Shown here: piece after piece, positions 1 through 6,047 of the stretch | Numbering within the stretch: the first letter of the stretch is position 1 | Layout: every line of letters begins with the position of its first letter | NCBI GenBank assembly: GCA_030749275.1 | Contig: JASMKJ010000346.1 | Location: 1-6,047 of the forward strand | DNA: 6,047 bases | From: Acidimicrobiales bacterium | GTDB taxonomy: Bacteria; Actinomycetota; Acidimicrobiia; Acidimicrobiales; Poriferisodalaceae | Direction of reading: 5' to 3' | Translations under genes and position numbers: made by a program | Notes under the pieces: generated by a model | What the model was told of the DNA's origin: nothing | Databases searched by the model: none | Seen by the model: only the letters and a program-made list of their open reading frames with translations

Positions 1-248
1 TAGCGGACTCTTGGGAGGGTGAGATCGTCGAGTCGAACGATGAGGGTTCACTTGTCTGGGTCGGGCTAGAGCGGCTACTCCAGGGTTGTGACGCTGATCC
101 ATCGATTCGCGAAGTGGCCCAACTTCCGATGTGGGAAGGCGATCGCCACTTCATTTCGATGGTATTTGACGATGATCCGCGACAGTTCCACGGCACGATG
201 CCGTACGACAGAGATAAATCGATTGGATGGGACTACGCGAGGATCTAA
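1..248 (+). CDS. Nudix hydrolase, MutT/MutX-like (3' part only)
   Basis: This is the C-terminal ~81 residues of a protein whose start lies left of the window; reading frame 3 is open from the first base to TAA at 246-248. What is visible is WEGEIVESNDEGSLVWVGLERLL, split here as WEGEIVES then EGSLVWV, followed by LPMWEGDRHFI, then FHGTMPYD and a final GWDYARI. The pattern G-E-I-x-x-S-x-x-E-G-x-x-x-W-V followed by a WEGD motif resembles the C-terminal half of MutX/8-oxo-dGTP diphosphatase-type Nudix enzymes, which hydrolyse oxidised nucleotides in the cytoplasm. The diagnostic Nudix box would lie upstream and cannot be seen, so the family call rests on the C-terminal pattern alone and the substrate is unknown. 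A second in-frame stop, TAG (249-251), follows at once. The gene runs towards boxB, with three bases between their stop codons, and has no evident link to benzoate metabolism. Confidence 0.6.
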   Translation, partial: ADSWEGEIVESNDEGSLVWVGLERLLQGCDADPSIREVAQLPMWEGDRHFISMVFDDDPRQFHGTMPYDRDKSIGWDYARI

Positions 249-251
249 TAG

Positions 252-1670
252 TCAGAGCCGGACATATTCATAGTCAACTGGTTGAGTGTTGATGCCCGTA
301 GCGGGAGGTGCGATCCAACTTGCCATTTCCCCAGGACCATAAACGGGTTGCATCAGCGAGACCACGAAATCGCGGTCTGAATCGGTTGGCAGGAATTCCG
401 ATTCAAGCGAACGCCAGTCTGACTCTGAGAGGATTTGGCCCGAAGGAGTCACGAAGTGGTCCCGGTAGATCCCGACCTGCCTGTGGAATCCTGCGCTCGG
501 CAGCTCAAGTCGCCGGTCAATGTGATTTTCTTCGAGTATTCGATTCCAACGTCGCATGCCAGTAGCGCAGTCGTCGATATAGGACCGCCGTAGTTGTTCG
601 TTTACGACTGTGATCATTGGGCGGCGTGTCTGTGTCCACCGTCCGTCAACTATCTCCTCGATTGAATCATCATCGTTGATCAGCAAGTGATCGTCATCGT
701 ATGAGTCTTCTGCAAATCTGCCCTTTAAACCGGCTGAGTAGTAGTTGGCTGCGTTAGTGGAAGTTTCAGACCCAAAGAGGTCAAGAGAAACGGAGAAATG
801 AAAGTTGATGTATTTCTGCAGGGTGCCTAGATCCAGTGCACCGTGAACACGCACGTCGTCTGTGTCGTATTCCCTCATTACCTCGCATGTTCTCTGGATT
901 ACCCGCCCGATACCTGAGGCGCCCACAAACATGTGGTGGGCTTCTTCCTTCAACATGAAGTCGCAGGTCCTGCTCAGAGGATCAAATGCCGACTCCTTGA
1001 GCGCCCCCAACTGATACTTGCCATCTCGGTCGGTAAAATAAGTGAACAACAGGAACGAGAGCCAATCCGCAGTCTTTTCATTGAAGGCCCCCAAGATACG
1101 TGGGTGGTCTGGGTCTCCCGAATGTCTTTGCAAAAGGGCGTCTGCCTCGTCTCGGCCGTCACGACCAAAGTGGGCGTGCAACAGATACACCATCGCCCAA
1201 AGATGACGACCTTCTTCCACGTTGATTTGAAACAAGTTTCTCAGATCATAAAGCGACGGAGCCGTCTGCCCTAGATATCGCTGTTGCTCAACTGAGGCTG
1301 GCTCAGTATCACCTTGTACGACGATTAGTCGACGAAGATCAGTTCGAAACTCGCCAGGGACCTCCTGCCAAACCGGTTGGCCTTTCATCTCGCCAAAGCC
1401 AATTTGTCTGTCTCGGTCAGGCTCTGAAAGAAATATTCCCCAACGGTAGTCAGGGAGCTTTACATGTGAGAAGTGCGCCCAGCCGTCCTGTCCGACATCC
1501 ACAGCGGTTCGCAAATAGATCTCTTTGTCTTGAAATCCGATCGGACCCATTTCGGACCACCAGTCGGCGAACCGAGGTTGCCAATTCTCAAGAGCTCTCT
1601 GAAGACGTCTATCCCCAACCAAGTTGACGTTGTTGGGGATCTTTTCTGAGTAGTTAATTTCTCGAGTCAT
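252..1670 (-). CDS. boxB: Benzoyl-CoA 2,3-epoxidase, di-iron oxygenase subunit BoxB
   Basis: Cytoplasmic oxygenase component that, with O2 and electrons from a BoxA reductase, converts benzoyl-CoA to 2,3-epoxybenzoyl-CoA. The 472-residue protein matches the BoxB family end to end, from INYSEKIPNNVNL near the N-terminus to WIAPPATGIN and YEYVRL at the end. Counting from the ATG at 1670, the carboxylate/histidine di-iron ligands are visible: E123 (in QGDTEPASVEQQ), E153 and H156 (VEEGRH), D214 (TDRDGK), E243 and H246 (KEEAHH). Their spacing equals that of Azoarcus evansii BoxB E120/E150/H153/D211/E240/H243 (recalled, constant offset +3). An in-frame TTG two codons upstream (1676) is a possible start; ATG is preferred because it is closer to the usual family N-terminus. 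Neither has a strong Shine-Dalgarno site, so translation may be coupled to boxC, which ends 24 bp upstream. No boxA follows, which is unusual. No truncation or frameshift is seen. Confidence 0.96.
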   Translation of the reverse strand: MTREINYSEKIPNNVNLVGDRRLQRALENWQPRFADWWSEMGPIGFQDKEIYLRTAVDVGQDGWAHFSHVKLPDYRWGIFLSEPDRDRQIGFGEMKGQPVWQEVPGEFRTDLRRLIVVQGDTEPASVEQQRYLGQTAPSLYDLRNLFQINVEEGRHLWAMVYLLHAHFGRDGRDEADALLQRHSGDPDHPRILGAFNEKTADWLSFLLFTYFTDRDGKYQLGALKESAFDPLSRTCDFMLKEEAHHMFVGASGIGRVIQRTCEVMREYDTDDVRVHGALDLGTLQKYINFHFSVSLDLFGSETSTNAANYYSAGLKGRFAEDSYDDDHLLINDDDSIEEIVDGRWTQTRRPMITVVNEQLRRSYIDDCATGMRRWNRILEENHIDRRLELPSAGFHRQVGIYRDHFVTPSGQILSESDWRSLESEFLPTDSDRDFVVSLMQPVYGPGEMASWIAPPATGINTQPVDYEYVRL

Positions 1671-1694
1671 CGGCAAAGGTATCCAACACGCTAG

Positions 1695-3296
1695 TCAGGT
1701 TCGTCGATTATCAAATTTAGGACGAGATCCGGTCCCGTAGCGCTGCAATGATCCCTCAGGCCCGCTTGCGTTTGGTCTAGTGAATACCCAATTCTGCCAC
1801 GCTGACAGCCGAGCGAAGATTTTGGTGGCCATGGTTTCGGGCCCACTGAATCTTTGGTTTGCTTCCATGGCTGTCAACGCATCAGCTGAGAAACTAGAAC
1901 GCTCTTCGATGAATAGCCTCAATTCATCATCCCAGTCAAGATCATCGGGAGTCGTTGTCACCACCCCGAAATCCAAAGCCTCTGAAGCAAACAGATTTTG
2001 ATCGCGAACGTCGGAGAGTTTCGCCAAAGCCTCCTCGTTCCCCCAAAGACGCGATGTCAGCCGACTCAAACCATTCCACATCGGTAATTGTCCGAAGTTG
2101 GTGTCTGTGAGTCGCACCACGGCGGGTGGTGGTGAAACCTTGACATCCTGGAATTGTCCGTCGAGCATGAAGGTTCTATCCGCAGCCAACGCAAGCTCGA
2201 ACAAGACCCCCGCGAAACAAGACCCCGGCTCGACCGCTGCGACCAGTGTTTTTGAGGTCAAGTCGAGCCTCGCTAAACATCGCTTCCACAGCAATCGAGT
2301 CTCAAGTTGAATGTTCTCATTTGAACGTTGAAGCGCTCTATCAAGCGACACAGCGTCTTCGATTGAACCCTCGGTCCTTAAGACCAAGGTCCCAATCTCG
2401 GGGAAGTCAAATCGCAAGCGGCAAATAACATCATCAAGTTCTCGGGCTGTCTGCAGCAACCAAATTGGAGTATCCGCTACCGAGATCGTCAGGTCAGCGT
2501 ATGCACCAGAAAGCTTCAAATTGACCCATTCGTAACCGATAGCGTCCTCAGCGAGGGAAATTTCCAAGGGAGAGATGACAGTAGGCAGGCCCGGTAAACG
2601 ACTACTGGTTGAGGAAAGGCTTACCGCTCTCTTCGCGATCGCCTCATCGAATTCAGTGGGCGGAGCCAACTCATCAACCAACCCCCAGTCCAGAGCTTCT
2701 TGACCAGAAATTCCTTCAGCCTTCGTAGCGAAGATGTCGGCCCTATCTCGACGAACATGTCGTTTGTCAGTGAGGCGAGTAAGACCACCTGTTCCAGGAA
2801 GAACTCCCAACAGCGGCACCTCAGGTAAGGAAACTGACGTGCTCTTGTCGTCCACCAAAACAATATGGTCACAGGCTAAGGCGAGTTCATAACCACCACC
2901 TGAACACGAGCCATTGACTGCCGCAAGAAACCGGATCCCACTGAGTTCACTTGCTTCCTCAAGCTCGAGTCGTGTTTCGTTAGTGAATTTACAAAAGTTC
3001 ACCTTGTGGGAATGATCTGCGGCGGCAAGCATTCGTATATTTGCACCCGCACAGAACATTCCTTCAAGCGCACTTGTGATTACAACGCACTTAACGTCGA
3101 CGTGGGCCAGCCGAATATGTCGAATCGCATTTGCAAGCTCGATGTCCACATCGATGTCGTAACTATTGAGCTTCAACTCGTAGTCTCCAAAGGCAGGCGC
3201 TTCTGAATCCACTTCAAGTTCGAGGGTTGCGATGTCTTCGTCAACCGACAATTTCCAATGACGAAAGGTGCTGGGTTGAATTTCGAAAGTTGTCAC
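1695..3296 (-). CDS. boxC: Benzoyl-CoA-dihydrodiol lyase (2,3-epoxybenzoyl-CoA dihydrolase) BoxC
   Basis: Ring-opening enzyme of the aerobic benzoyl-CoA pathway. It acts on 2,3-epoxybenzoyl-CoA with water, giving 3,4-dehydroadipyl-CoA semialdehyde and formate in the cytoplasm. The 533-residue product is close to the family's usual ~550. The N-terminal crotonase-like half shows FRHWKLSVD (11-19), LKLNSYDIDVDIEL (41-54), the oxyanion-hole type segment FCAGANI (81-87), KVNFCKFTNETR (98-109), NGSCSGGGYELALACD (128-143), SLPEVPLLGVLPGTGGLTRL (156-175) and VRRDRADIF (181-189). The second half keeps a degenerate crotonase fold (GSCFAGVLFELALAADR, 358-374), then MEANQRFSGPETM (477-489) and the terminal signature WQNWVFTRPNA (500-510). 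This separates BoxC from ordinary single-domain enoyl-CoA hydratases. The GTG start is supported by GAGGA seven bases upstream and by the family N-terminus. It is the first gene of a boxC-boxB unit, divergent from the benzoate-CoA ligase. Confidence 0.96.
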   Translation of the reverse strand: MTTFEIQPSTFRHWKLSVDEDIATLELEVDSEAPAFGDYELKLNSYDIDVDIELANAIRHIRLAHVDVKCVVITSALEGMFCAGANIRMLAAADHSHKVNFCKFTNETRLELEEASELSGIRFLAAVNGSCSGGGYELALACDHIVLVDDKSTSVSLPEVPLLGVLPGTGGLTRLTDKRHVRRDRADIFATKAEGISGQEALDWGLVDELAPPTEFDEAIAKRAVSLSSTSSRLPGLPTVISPLEISLAEDAIGYEWVNLKLSGAYADLTISVADTPIWLLQTARELDDVICRLRFDFPEIGTLVLRTEGSIEDAVSLDRALQRSNENIQLETRLLWKRCLARLDLTSKTLVAAVEPGSCFAGVLFELALAADRTFMLDGQFQDVKVSPPPAVVRLTDTNFGQLPMWNGLSRLTSRLWGNEEALAKLSDVRDQNLFASEALDFGVVTTTPDDLDWDDELRLFIEERSSFSADALTAMEANQRFSGPETMATKIFARLSAWQNWVFTRPNASGPEGSLQRYGTGSRPKFDNRRT

Positions 3297-3303
3297 CTTG
3301 TCG

Positions 3304-3308
3304 TCCTC
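3304..3308 (-). promoter_or_regulatory. Ribosome-binding site of boxC
   Basis: On the minus strand this reads GAGGA, seven bases before a GTG at 3296-3294. It decides the start: no nearby ATG in that frame has a comparable site, and the resulting N-terminus matches BoxC proteins. Confidence 0.75.
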
Positions 3309-3318
3309 ATAGATGCAT

Positions 3319-3335
3319 CGCTACCGGACGTAGCG
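3319..3335. promoter_or_regulatory. Perfect 17-bp dyad in the divergent boxC/ligase intergenic region (operator or leader hairpin candidate)
   Basis: The sequence CGCTAC-CGGAC-GTAGCG has perfect 6-bp inverted arms around a 5-bp centre. It sits 23-39 bp upstream of the boxC GTG and about 90 bp upstream of the ligase start. Directly beside it (3312-3319, sharing one base) is the 8-bp palindrome GATGCATC, which contains TGCA. TGCA-containing operators have been described for the BzdR/BoxR benzoyl-CoA-responsive regulators (recalled), but only one copy is seen here. The dyad could bind a regulator controlling both divergent units, or form a short hairpin in the boxC leader. Symmetry is seen; function is inferred. 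Confidence 0.4.
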
Positions 3336-3355
3336 GCCAACTTCTAGGATGCCTT

Positions 3356-3384
3356 CTTACATTTTCGTTTCACACTCTAAACAA
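3356..3384 (-). promoter_or_regulatory. Possible sigma70-like promoter for boxC-boxB
   Basis: On the minus strand a -35-like TTGTTT (3384-3379) is separated by 17 bp from a -10-like TGTAAG (3361-3356), matching consensus at 3/6 and 4/6 positions. Transcription would start near 3349, placing the 17-bp dyad just downstream, where a bound repressor could block elongation. The match is weak. I see no equally good promoter pointing towards the ligase; TAGGAT at 3345-3350 lacks a -35 partner. Confidence 0.25.
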
Positions 3385-3410
3385 GTGGGAAGCTGTAACC
3401 GATGCCTACC

Positions 3411-3418
3411 AGAGGGGA
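3411..3418 (+). promoter_or_regulatory. Ribosome-binding site of the benzoate-CoA ligase
   Basis: AGAGGGGA lies with its GGGG core seven bases upstream of a TTG at 3425-3427. This is the best Shine-Dalgarno site in the intergenic region for the plus strand. It supports the TTG start over any start farther upstream in the same frame, since the nearest upstream candidates (TTG 3290, ATG 3227) lie inside boxC. Confidence 0.7.
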
Positions 3419-3424
3419 ATTCTC

Positions 3425-4921
3425 TTGACAGACAACGCCGTGAGCCGCTTCCTCGTAGAACCAGCAAAGGCATCCCCGGACACCGTAGCCTTGATAGACG
3501 CCCCGACAGGACAGACCACGACTCGACAAGAGCTCTTGGAGGAGGCACAAAAGGTAGCCCGACTTCTCTTAGAACGTGGGGTAGTAGCGGAGCAACGCGT
3601 CCTCATGTGCTGTCTAGACACTAAGGCATTCCTAGCGTGGTTCTGGGGAACGATGTGGATAGGAGCGGTGCCAGTTCCGGTATCCACCATGCTCACCGAA
3701 AAGGACTACGACTTCCTTCTCGCTGATTCCCGGGCCGTAGGCCTTGTGGTCTCGACGGAACTTCGAGAATCAATAGGAAAAGCAACTGATCATCAGCCGT
3801 TCCTTTTGTGGACACAAACAGATGATGACGTGCCCGACCTCCAAGACAAAGTGAAGCTGGGTGAACCATTCCCTGCTGTGGATGACGACATTGCCTTCTG
3901 GCTGTACACCTCTGGCACAACCGGCTTTCCGAAAGGTGCAATGCATCGTCATATCGACCTCGCGTTTTGTACCGACATGTACGCGAAATCTGTGCTCGAG
4001 ATGAACAAAGATGACGTCATCTATTCAGTTGCCAAGCTGTTCTTTGCCTACGGACTCGGCAACGCAGGCTACTTTCCTGCTGGTACCGGGGCCCGAACAG
4101 TTTTAAATCCGGGCCGCCCCCTTCCCGAGGCAATCTCTGATCATGTTCGCGCGCACCGACCGACTATTTTCTTTGGTGTCCCTACTTCCTATGGGCAGCT
4201 TCTCAGCTCGGAAATTCCCGACGACACTTTTGAGTCAGTCAGAATTGCAGTTTCGGCTGGAGAGCCGCTGCCAGCAGACATTCACAGGCGCTTCAAAGAT
4301 CGATTTGGAGTTGAAATATTGGATGGGCTTGGCACCACTGAATTGGCGCATATAGCGATCTCAAATCGACCGGGCCGATCGGTCGCCGGCACTAGCGGGA
4401 CTGTCGTTGACGGGTACGAAATTTCGATTCGAGACGAAATTGGCAACGAGGTAGCTGAAGGCGAGGCGGGAACGCTCCACATTAAAGGTGAGTCCGTCAT
4501 GGTTGGGTACTGGAACAGGACAGAGCGGACCCGGCGGGCTCTAGTGGGTGAGTTTCTTGCCACCGGAGATACCTACGTTCGTAACTCTGACGGCACGTAC
4601 AGCTGTTTAGGGCGATCAGACGACATGTTGAAGGTGGGGGGAATCTGGGTTAGTCCCACTGAAGTTGAATCGTGTGTACTTGAACTAGCGGAGATCTCAC
4701 AGGTAGCGGTTGTCGGAGCAGAGGACGAGGAAGGCCTGATCAAACCTAAGGCCTATGTGGTCTTAGAAGCGTCCTCGCCACGCACCGAAATATCGACTTT
4801 GGTTCAAGAACATGTACGTAGTCGACTAGCGCCATATAAGTACCCTCGTTGGGTCGAAATTGTTGAGGAGCTTCCCCAGACCGCTACCGGAAAAATCAAG
4901 CGATACCTCTTGCGGTCCTAG
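3425..4921 (+). CDS. bclA: Benzoate-CoA ligase (AMP-forming)
   Basis: First enzyme of the pathway: benzoate + ATP + CoA to benzoyl-CoA + AMP + PPi, in the cytoplasm. It is an ANL-superfamily adenylating enzyme of 498 residues from the TTG start (benzoate-CoA ligases are ~510-530). Core motifs in order are the P-loop YTSGTTGFPKG (161-171), aromatic acid pocket segment KLFFAYGLGN (204-213), DGLGTTELAHI (300-310), ATGD (379-382), hinge GRSDDMLKVGGIWVSP (396-411) and ATGKIKR (487-493) with the expected catalytic Lys490. KLFFAYGLGN, SNRPGR and APYKYPR are typical of benzoate-CoA ligases such as BadA/BCL, and the context with boxC and boxB agrees. A longer open frame begins at ATG 3227, but those extra codons overlap boxC head to head and do not resemble the family. 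TTG has a strong ribosome-binding site and gives a family-like N-terminus. Related aryl acids (fluoro- or hydroxybenzoates) are possible substrates. Confidence 0.93.
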   Translation: MTDNAVSRFLVEPAKASPDTVALIDAPTGQTTTRQELLEEAQKVARLLLERGVVAEQRVLMCCLDTKAFLAWFWGTMWIGAVPVPVSTMLTEKDYDFLLADSRAVGLVVSTELRESIGKATDHQPFLLWTQTDDDVPDLQDKVKLGEPFPAVDDDIAFWLYTSGTTGFPKGAMHRHIDLAFCTDMYAKSVLEMNKDDVIYSVAKLFFAYGLGNAGYFPAGTGARTVLNPGRPLPEAISDHVRAHRPTIFFGVPTSYGQLLSSEIPDDTFESVRIAVSAGEPLPADIHRRFKDRFGVEILDGLGTTELAHIAISNRPGRSVAGTSGTVVDGYEISIRDEIGNEVAEGEAGTLHIKGESVMVGYWNRTERTRRALVGEFLATGDTYVRNSDGTYSCLGRSDDMLKVGGIWVSPTEVESCVLELAEISQVAVVGAEDEEGLIKPKAYVVLEASSPRTEISTLVQEHVRSRLAPYKYPRWVEIVEELPQTATGKIKRYLLRS

Positions 4922-6030
4922 TCAGCTCTATTTGGACCCCAAGCTCGTGCGATGCTTTTCGGGAGCTCCTCAATCCATTGGATCAAGTCGTGTCCACAGA
5001 TTCGTTCCGTGAAATGATGCGGAGACGAATGGAAATGGAGCCAAGCGGCCCAAGCTTCGGTGGCTTGATGAAACCCATACTCCAATGTTCCAGCGCAGAG
5101 GTGCACGAATGGAGCTCCGTCAGGTTCCCAGTTGATTTGTTCACCCGGTGGCATCCCAGATGAAAAGGCGATGCAGTGACCATAACGATCTCTATGCATG
5201 GATCCGGTAGCTAGGGCGTGCCCGGCACCATCTGAACAACCAAATACTGCTCGAAAATCTCGTTCCCCGGAAACCCCAAACTCACTCTCAGCCCATTTCT
5301 GAAGTTCATCAACGAAGAACCTTTGGTGTCGATCGAAACGTTGGTCATCAAAGCCAGGCAGGTATTCGAGAGCCCGTTCGTTACCCGTGTGATCCATCGG
5401 GGCGGCATGAGGAGCTATGAGCACCACAGGTGGTATTGCTCCGATCGAAATGGCCGCGTCAACTCGGCGGATGTACGGCTCAATCATGTTGCCGTCGGTC
5501 GCGTAGATAACAGGAAACCTTGTGTCTTCTGAGTGACCAGGTGGAAGGTACACCTTGACTCGTCGATTCTCACGTAGCGCGGCGCTGGTGAACTCATGGG
5601 TGGATAGTGAACCCATCAAAGCGTCATCGTCGTGGCTGGGCAGCTCCTCGGGCGCATTGTCGCCTCGATATCGTTGGTCTACCGGTCCTCTACCGCCAAT
5701 CGGCATTCCATTTTGGTCCAGTGGCCAGAACCCGTATCCAAATACGGCCTCATTCAGCCTTTCAACCCGTATTTGTACACACCAAATGTCGGTCGGCGTG
5801 CCATCGCTTTCTGCAACATTCCACATAGGCAGTTCGAAAACCGGCCCCGGGATAACACCGTGACCATCTGCACGACATGCAAGAGTGAGATCGTCCCCAT
5901 CGGACCAAGCTCCGTTCGGGTGACGTTCCAAACCTTTGCGAAGATCCTCTGCGCTCGGGTCGGACCAAATCCGACAAAAGCGCTTTCCGGGAGCTAAGCC
6001 ATCCATTGCGTAACGGTCTTTTGCCAGCAT
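4918..6030 (-). CDS. Alpha/beta-hydrolase, esterase D / enterochelin esterase (Fes)-like
   Basis: The product is 370 residues from the ATG at 6030. An N-terminal beta-rich region (about 40-125, containing WSDGDDLTL and FGYGFWPLDQNG) resembles the early-set domain of Fes-type esterases. A putative esterase (PF00756-like) domain follows from about 140: VKVYLPPG (158-165), FPVIYATDG (172-180), the nucleophile elbow GCSDGAG (264-270, Ser266) and GHD near the end (346-348, His347). The acid is probably Glu317 in AGTLEYGF, which is less certain. No signal peptide or membrane segment is evident, so a cytoplasmic place is likely. The substrate is unknown: candidates are catecholate siderophore esters or other aryl/alkyl esters. 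The stop overlaps the ligase stop by CTAG, tail to tail, so it is not co-transcribed with it. The frame has no stop between 6030 and the right edge (ERQNR precedes Met), and no good ribosome-binding site precedes Met1 or Met9, so the true start may lie outside the window. Confidence 0.75.
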   Translation of the reverse strand: MLAKDRYAMDGLAPGKRFCRIWSDPSAEDLRKGLERHPNGAWSDGDDLTLACRADGHGVIPGPVFELPMWNVAESDGTPTDIWCVQIRVERLNEAVFGYGFWPLDQNGMPIGGRGPVDQRYRGDNAPEELPSHDDDALMGSLSTHEFTSAALRENRRVKVYLPPGHSEDTRFPVIYATDGNMIEPYIRRVDAAISIGAIPPVVLIAPHAAPMDHTGNERALEYLPGFDDQRFDRHQRFFVDELQKWAESEFGVSGERDFRAVFGCSDGAGHALATGSMHRDRYGHCIAFSSGMPPGEQINWEPDGAPFVHLCAGTLEYGFHQATEAWAAWLHFHSSPHHFTERICGHDLIQWIEELPKSIARAWGPNRAD

Positions 6031-6047
6031 CCGATTCTGGCGCTCAA

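Noticed and set aside
933..1274. 113-codon open frame on the plus strand inside boxB
   Set aside because: It lies wholly antisense to strongly conserved boxB coding sequence, and its translation shows no recognisable motif.
1695..3296. Two fused enoyl-CoA hydratases as a chimeric gene
   Set aside because: The double crotonase-like layout and the terminal WQNWVFTRPNA signature are normal for BoxC, so this is not a new fusion.
3345..3381. Plus-strand promoter for the ligase using TAGGAT (3345) or TCTAAA (3376) as -10
   Set aside because: Neither has a -35-like hexamer at 16-18 bp spacing; the matches are no better than expected by chance.
3227..3424. N-terminal extension of the ligase starting at ATG 3227
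   Set aside because: It overlaps boxC head to head, its Cys/Arg-rich sequence does not resemble ligase N-termini, and it lacks a ribosome-binding site as good as the one before TTG 3425.
4850..4990. Terminator between the ligase and the esterase
   Set aside because: No GC-rich hairpin followed by a T-run was found on either strand; the genes overlap and the surrounding bases are coding.
5632..5997. 121-codon open frame on the plus strand inside the esterase gene
   Set aside because: It is antisense to a hydrolase with conserved motifs and shares its region with other overlapping open frames; it is a codon-composition shadow.

Overview
This window carries most of an aerobic benzoyl-CoA (box) pathway. 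It holds a benzoate-CoA ligase, a benzoyl-CoA dihydrodiol lyase (BoxC) and the di-iron oxygenase subunit of benzoyl-CoA 2,3-epoxidase (BoxB). A Nudix hydrolase fragment lies on the left and an enterochelin-esterase-like hydrolase on the right. The sequence is bacterial, of mid GC by eye (about half, not computed), and very tightly packed. The organism cannot be named safely. Shine-Dalgarno sites with GTG and TTG starts and the compact layout would fit an environmental (marine or aquatic) actinobacterium or proteobacterium, but this is a weak inference.

Layout, left to right. (1) 1-248 (+): the last ~81 codons of a MutT/MutX-like Nudix hydrolase, ending in tandem stops TAA TAG. (2) 252-1670 (-): boxB. 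(3) 1695-3296 (-): boxC, upstream of boxB in the same transcription unit with a 24-bp spacer. (4) 3297-3424: a 128-bp divergent intergenic region with a ribosome-binding site facing each way, a 17-bp perfect dyad (operator or leader-hairpin candidate) and a weak sigma70-like promoter for boxCB. (5) 3425-4921 (+): benzoate-CoA ligase, read divergently from boxC, with a probable TTG start. (6) 4918-6030 (-): an alpha/beta-hydrolase of the Fes/esterase D type. It overlaps the ligase stop tail to tail by the four bases CTAG, and its frame stays open to the right edge.

How the genes work together. The ligase activates benzoate to benzoyl-CoA with ATP. BoxB, fed with electrons by a BoxA reductase, makes 2,3-epoxybenzoyl-CoA. 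BoxC opens the ring hydrolytically, giving formate and 3,4-dehydroadipyl-CoA semialdehyde, which then enters a beta-oxidation-like lower pathway. No boxA, boxD (aldehyde dehydrogenase) or boxR regulator lies in the window. BoxB is followed directly by a convergent unrelated gene, so the electron-donor partner must be encoded elsewhere. All expected BoxB iron ligands and all core ligase motifs are present, so the enzymes look intact. I found no RNA gene, mobile element, CRISPR array or convincing terminator. The system is recognisable; what may be new is the host, the arrangement (boxC-boxB divergent from the ligase, no adjacent boxA) and the esterase neighbour.
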